NCBI GenBank assembly: GCA_023414355.1
Contig: JAEZOB010000009.1
Location: 372,001 to 436,000 of the forward strand
Direction: 5' to 3'
From: Bacillota bacterium
Lineage (GTDB): Bacteria > Bacillota > Clostridia > Lachnospirales > Lachnospiraceae
Length of the DNA stretch: 64,000 bases
The notes under the pieces are model-generated. The model ran no database searches. It saw only the letters and a program-made list of their open reading frames with translations, and was not told the DNA's origin. Below are positions 61,602 to 64,000 of this stretch, in pieces; within the stretch, counting starts at the first letter, position 1, and each line of letters starts with the position of its first letter. A program made the position numbers and the translations under genes.

Positions 61602-62420
61602 ATGATTGAAGTTTCACAAATCTCTAAGACCTATAAGGTCAGCCGGCGTAATGCCGGGTTTTCTGAAGCATTCAAGACGCTGTTTCATAAACAGTATGAA
61701 TGCATCAAAGCACTCGACGATATTTCCTTTACCATAGGAGAAGGAGAGATGGTCGGGTATATCGGTCCCAATGGTGCAGGAAAAAGCAGTACGATTAAGA
61801 TGCTCAGTGGAATACTGACACCGGATAGCGGGCATTGCCGCATCAACGGACGCATTCCCTGGAAAGAAAGAACCGCACATGTCAGAGAGATCGGTGTCGT
61901 CTTCGGCCAACGCTCTCAGCTGTGGTGGGATGTACCGATCGTCGATTCCTTTGAACTGCTCAGGGATATCTATCAGGTTCCACAAAAGATTTATCAGCAA
62001 AAGCTTGAAGAGCTAGTGACTCTGCTTCATCTGGAACAGTTAATCAGAACCCCTGCCAGACAATTATCGCTGGGACAGAGGATGCGATGCGAGCTGGCAG
62101 CTTCCTTACTGCACAGTCCAAAGATATTATTTCTGGATGAGCCGACCATAGGCCTGGATGCCGTATCGAAGCTTGCTGTCAGGGATTTTATTCTTGAACT
62201 GAATCGAACGCATAAGACCACCGTCATATTAACGACCCATGATATGCAGGACATCGAGACGTTGACGAATCGAATACTTCTGATTGGAAAGGGTAAGATA
62301 TTGCTGGACGGTTCGCTGGAGGATATTCGAAAGCAAGTCGATGTGACAGATGGTTCAGAGGACATTCCCTCAATCGATGAGGTCGTAGCAAGGCTGTATC
62401 GGCAATACCAGATACTATAA
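61602..62420 (+). CDS. ABC-2 type exporter ATP-binding protein
   Basis: 272 residues. Walker A is GPNGAGKS, the signature-like motif is LSLGQRMRC, Walker B is ILFLDEPTIGLD, and the switch histidine is in TTHDMQDIE. The GQRSQLWWDVP segment is characteristic of the group paired with two ABC2_membrane_6 type permeases. It is the first gene after the structured leader. The substrate is unknown. Confidence 0.92.
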   Translation: MIEVSQISKTYKVSRRNAGFSEAFKTLFHKQYECIKALDDISFTIGEGEMVGYIGPNGAGKSSTIKMLSGILTPDSGHCRINGRIPWKERTAHVREIGVVFGQRSQLWWDVPIVDSFELLRDIYQVPQKIYQQKLEELVTLLHLEQLIRTPARQLSLGQRMRCELAASLLHSPKILFLDEPTIGLDAVSKLAVRDFILELNRTHKTTVILTTHDMQDIETLTNRILLIGKGKILLDGSLEDIRKQVDVTDGSEDIPSIDEVVARLYRQYQIL

Positions 62421-62496
62421 TGATTAGGATACCCACTCTTTCTCGAAAGAGAGGGAAATTTGTGCGTCCAATTTTAGGTTAAGGAGATGAACTTTG

Positions 62497-63309
62497 ATGT
62501 TAAAGTTAAGAAAATACAATTCTTTCTTCCGTATGCGTTTTATCGCTGGGCTACAATATCGGGCTGCAGCGCTGTCGGGAATATCTACCCAGTTTGCCTG
62601 GGGTGGGATGGCAATCTTAGCATATAAAACCTTTTATGAAACGAATAGGGCTGCCTTCCCGATGAGCTTTCAAGCCTTGGCCTCCTATATATGGCTGCAG
62701 CAGGCGTTTCTTGCATTCTTCACTATTTGGCTTTTTGAAAATGAAATCTTTCAGACAATCAAAGATGGTGGAATTGCCTATGAGCTTTGCAGGCCGATTG
62801 ACATCTATACGATGTGGTTTTTCAGAAGTATGGCCAACAGAATGTCTAAAGCGATACTGCGATGTATGCCTATCTTAATCTTTGCGGGACTTTTGCCTGC
62901 GCCCTATGGTATAGGGCTACCTGCTGATTTACAAGCATTTCTGGCATTTTTGGTTACCTCAATTCTAGGTTTTATCGTAGTAATAGCTTTTTGCATGCTG
63001 GTCTATATCGCAACATTTTTTACTTATTCAGCGATCGGTGTCAGGATGGTGGCGGTATCTGTCGCAGAGTTTTTCTCCGGTGCAATCATACCGCTTCCTT
63101 TTCTGCCGGATAGGATCAGACGGGCTGTGGAGCTGCTTCCCTTTGCTGCTATGCAAAATGTGCCCCTTAGGGCATATTCCGGAGATCTCTCAGGTATGGA
63201 TCTGCTTATAAAGGCAGGGCTTCAATTGTTCTGGGCAGTCGTTCTGATCTGGATCGGGAGAAGGATTGTTGCTTTGGCTGGCCGCAGGATTGTTGTACAG
63301 GGCGGCTAA
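62497..63309 (+). CDS. ABC-2 family permease (ABC2_membrane_6 type), first subunit
   Basis: 270 residues with six membrane helices. RFIAGLQYRAAALSGISTQFAWGG, ELCRPIDIYTMWFFRSMANRM and the FFSGAIIPLPFLPDRIRRAVELLPFAAMQNVPLRAYSG segment are typical of the family. AAGGAGATG lies 8 bases before ATG 62497. It is expected to pair with the second permease at 63534 and the ATPase before it. Confidence 0.9.
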   Translation: MLKLRKYNSFFRMRFIAGLQYRAAALSGISTQFAWGGMAILAYKTFYETNRAAFPMSFQALASYIWLQQAFLAFFTIWLFENEIFQTIKDGGIAYELCRPIDIYTMWFFRSMANRMSKAILRCMPILIFAGLLPAPYGIGLPADLQAFLAFLVTSILGFIVVIAFCMLVYIATFFTYSAIGVRMVAVSVAEFFSGAIIPLPFLPDRIRRAVELLPFAAMQNVPLRAYSGDLSGMDLLIKAGLQLFWAVVLIWIGRRIVALAGRRIVVQGG

Positions 63310-63397
63310 TAGGATGATCGGCAGGATGAGGTATCCTGTCAGTTGAGGAAATGCTTGAATACATCAGGAACACAGTTTCTTAATAGATTGGATTAAT

Positions 63398-63519
63398 GTG
63401 AAGGTAAAGCACCTTCACACCAGAAGAACCCCAGAATAGAATTCAAACGAATTCAAGAATTCGTTGTGGAAATTCATTCTGAGTTTCATCTTCACGATTT
63501 GTGATGCCGCTGAAGCGGC
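63398..63519. repeat. Three-hairpin intergenic structure inside the exporter operon
   Basis: GTGAAGGT-AAAGC-ACCTTCAC (63398-63418), a long stem with CAGAAT (63432)/ATTCTG (63476) and ACGAATT/AATTCGT, then GCCGC-TGAA-GCGGC (63506-63519). It sits in the 224-base gap between the two permease genes. The two small hairpins flanking a long stem recall the cruciform elements A-C, but no outer stem or shared sequence is clear. Confidence 0.55.
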
Positions 63520-63533
63520 AGATGGAGGCTGCT

Positions 63534-64000
63534 ATGAGATTATATCTAAAATTTTTGGGGATTCACCTGAAATCGGAGATGCAGTATAAGATGTCCTTCC
63601 TGTTAACTGCGATTGGCCAGTTTCTTGTTTCCTTTAATGCTTTTTTAGGAATATTATTTATGTTTAATCGATTTTATGAGGTCAAAGGTTATCGGCTTTC
63701 CGAGGTCCTTTTGTGCTATTCCATCGTTTTACTCAGCTTCTCCATTGCGGAGATGTTTTTCCGGGGCTTCGACCTTTTTTCAACAACGATAAGCAATGGA
63801 GAATTTGATAGAATTCTGCTTCGCCCCAGGAATGTCATCCTTCTTGTGGCAGCTCAGAAGATGGAGTTTACCCGTATTGGCAGAATGCTTCAGGCAGTTG
63901 TTATGCTTGCTTATGGAATAGCTGCCTCACGGCTACCCTGGGACTTACCTAAGGTAATCACGCTTCTTCTGATGATCGCAGGCGGAAGTGTGATCTTTGG
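63534..64000 (+). CDS. ABC-2 family permease, second subunit (3' end outside window)
   Basis: The first 155 residues of a membrane protein starting MRLYLKFLGIHLKSEMQYKM, with helices at about 20-45, 60-80 and onward. LLRPRNVILLVAAQKMEFTRIGRM corresponds to the LxRPxxxx motif seen in the first permease. GGAGG lies 5 bases before the ATG. The gene runs off the window. The operon order ATPase-permease-permease is the usual one for this family. Confidence 0.88.
   Translation, partial: MRLYLKFLGIHLKSEMQYKMSFLLTAIGQFLVSFNAFLGILFMFNRFYEVKGYRLSEVLLCYSIVLLSFSIAEMFFRGFDLFSTTISNGEFDRILLRPRNVILLVAAQKMEFTRIGRMLQAVVMLAYGIAASRLPWDLPKVITLLLMIAGGSVIF

Overview
The window is a moderately AT-rich, gene-dense segment that looks like a chromosome of an anaerobic Clostridia member, most likely family Lachnospiraceae. 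The reasons are strong AGGAGG ribosome binding sites with frequent TTG/GTG starts, a glnA gene followed by an ANTAR-domain protein, an archaeal-type AspRS linked to gatCAB behind a T-box, lysine synthesis by DapL/DapF, pyruvate formate-lyase fermentation and a class D sortase. The assignment comes from gene content only. I see no rRNA, tRNA, CRISPR array, transposase gene or prophage.

Layout. 1-3.2 kb: the 3' end of prfC, a small Smr protein, a 211-bp palindromic repeat, and a sortase with its LPKTA-anchored acidic surface protein. 3.3-8.1 kb: a MarR regulator, a heterodimeric ABC exporter and a small conserved-looking protein. 8.2-13.6 kb: a membrane-embedded LuxR-type regulator, a small membrane protein, an MFS permease, a split ThrE-type exporter and an AraC regulator. 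13.9-24.9 kb: GH51 arabinofuranosidase, a flotillin, a PilZ protein, an iron alcohol dehydrogenase, glnA plus its ANTAR regulator, and dapF-dapL. 25-30.6 kb: a PLP decarboxylase, a serine hydrolase and a TrpXYZ-like ABC importer. 30.7-33.9 kb: a copA-copZ-csoR copper operon with a clear operator. 34-39.3 kb: an S66 peptidase, an LtaS-like sulfatase, and an AbrB/ABC operon with a large operator palindrome. 39.3-44.6 kb: the aspS2-gatCAB operon behind an attenuator and a T-box. 44.7-48.1 kb: a PilZ protein, a FliK-like protein and a zinc-ribbon protein. 48.2-54.6 kb: gltB-gltD. 54.7-58.3 kb: a 44-residue membrane protein and pflB-pflA with a Crp/Fnr-type promoter. 58.5-64 kb: a chemoreceptor, a histidine phosphatase, and an ABC-2 exporter operon with a structured leader that runs off the end.

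The most interesting signals are regulatory. Three separate transcription units concerned with amide or ammonia nitrogen (glnA, gltBD, aspS2-gatCAB) each have a good promoter followed within a few bases by a hexaloop hairpin, C-[RAAGGN]-G, that overlaps and excludes an intrinsic terminator. With the ANTAR gene directly after glnA, this looks like one antitermination regulon. At aspS2 the attenuator sits in series with a T-box whose likely specifier contains overlapping Glu and Asn codons. Three intergenic elements (3950-4069, 15405-15594, 22325-22437) share a cruciform skeleton in which the sequence of the long stems differs but the pairing is kept. Two copies of a separate ~211-bp palindrome lie 32 kb apart.
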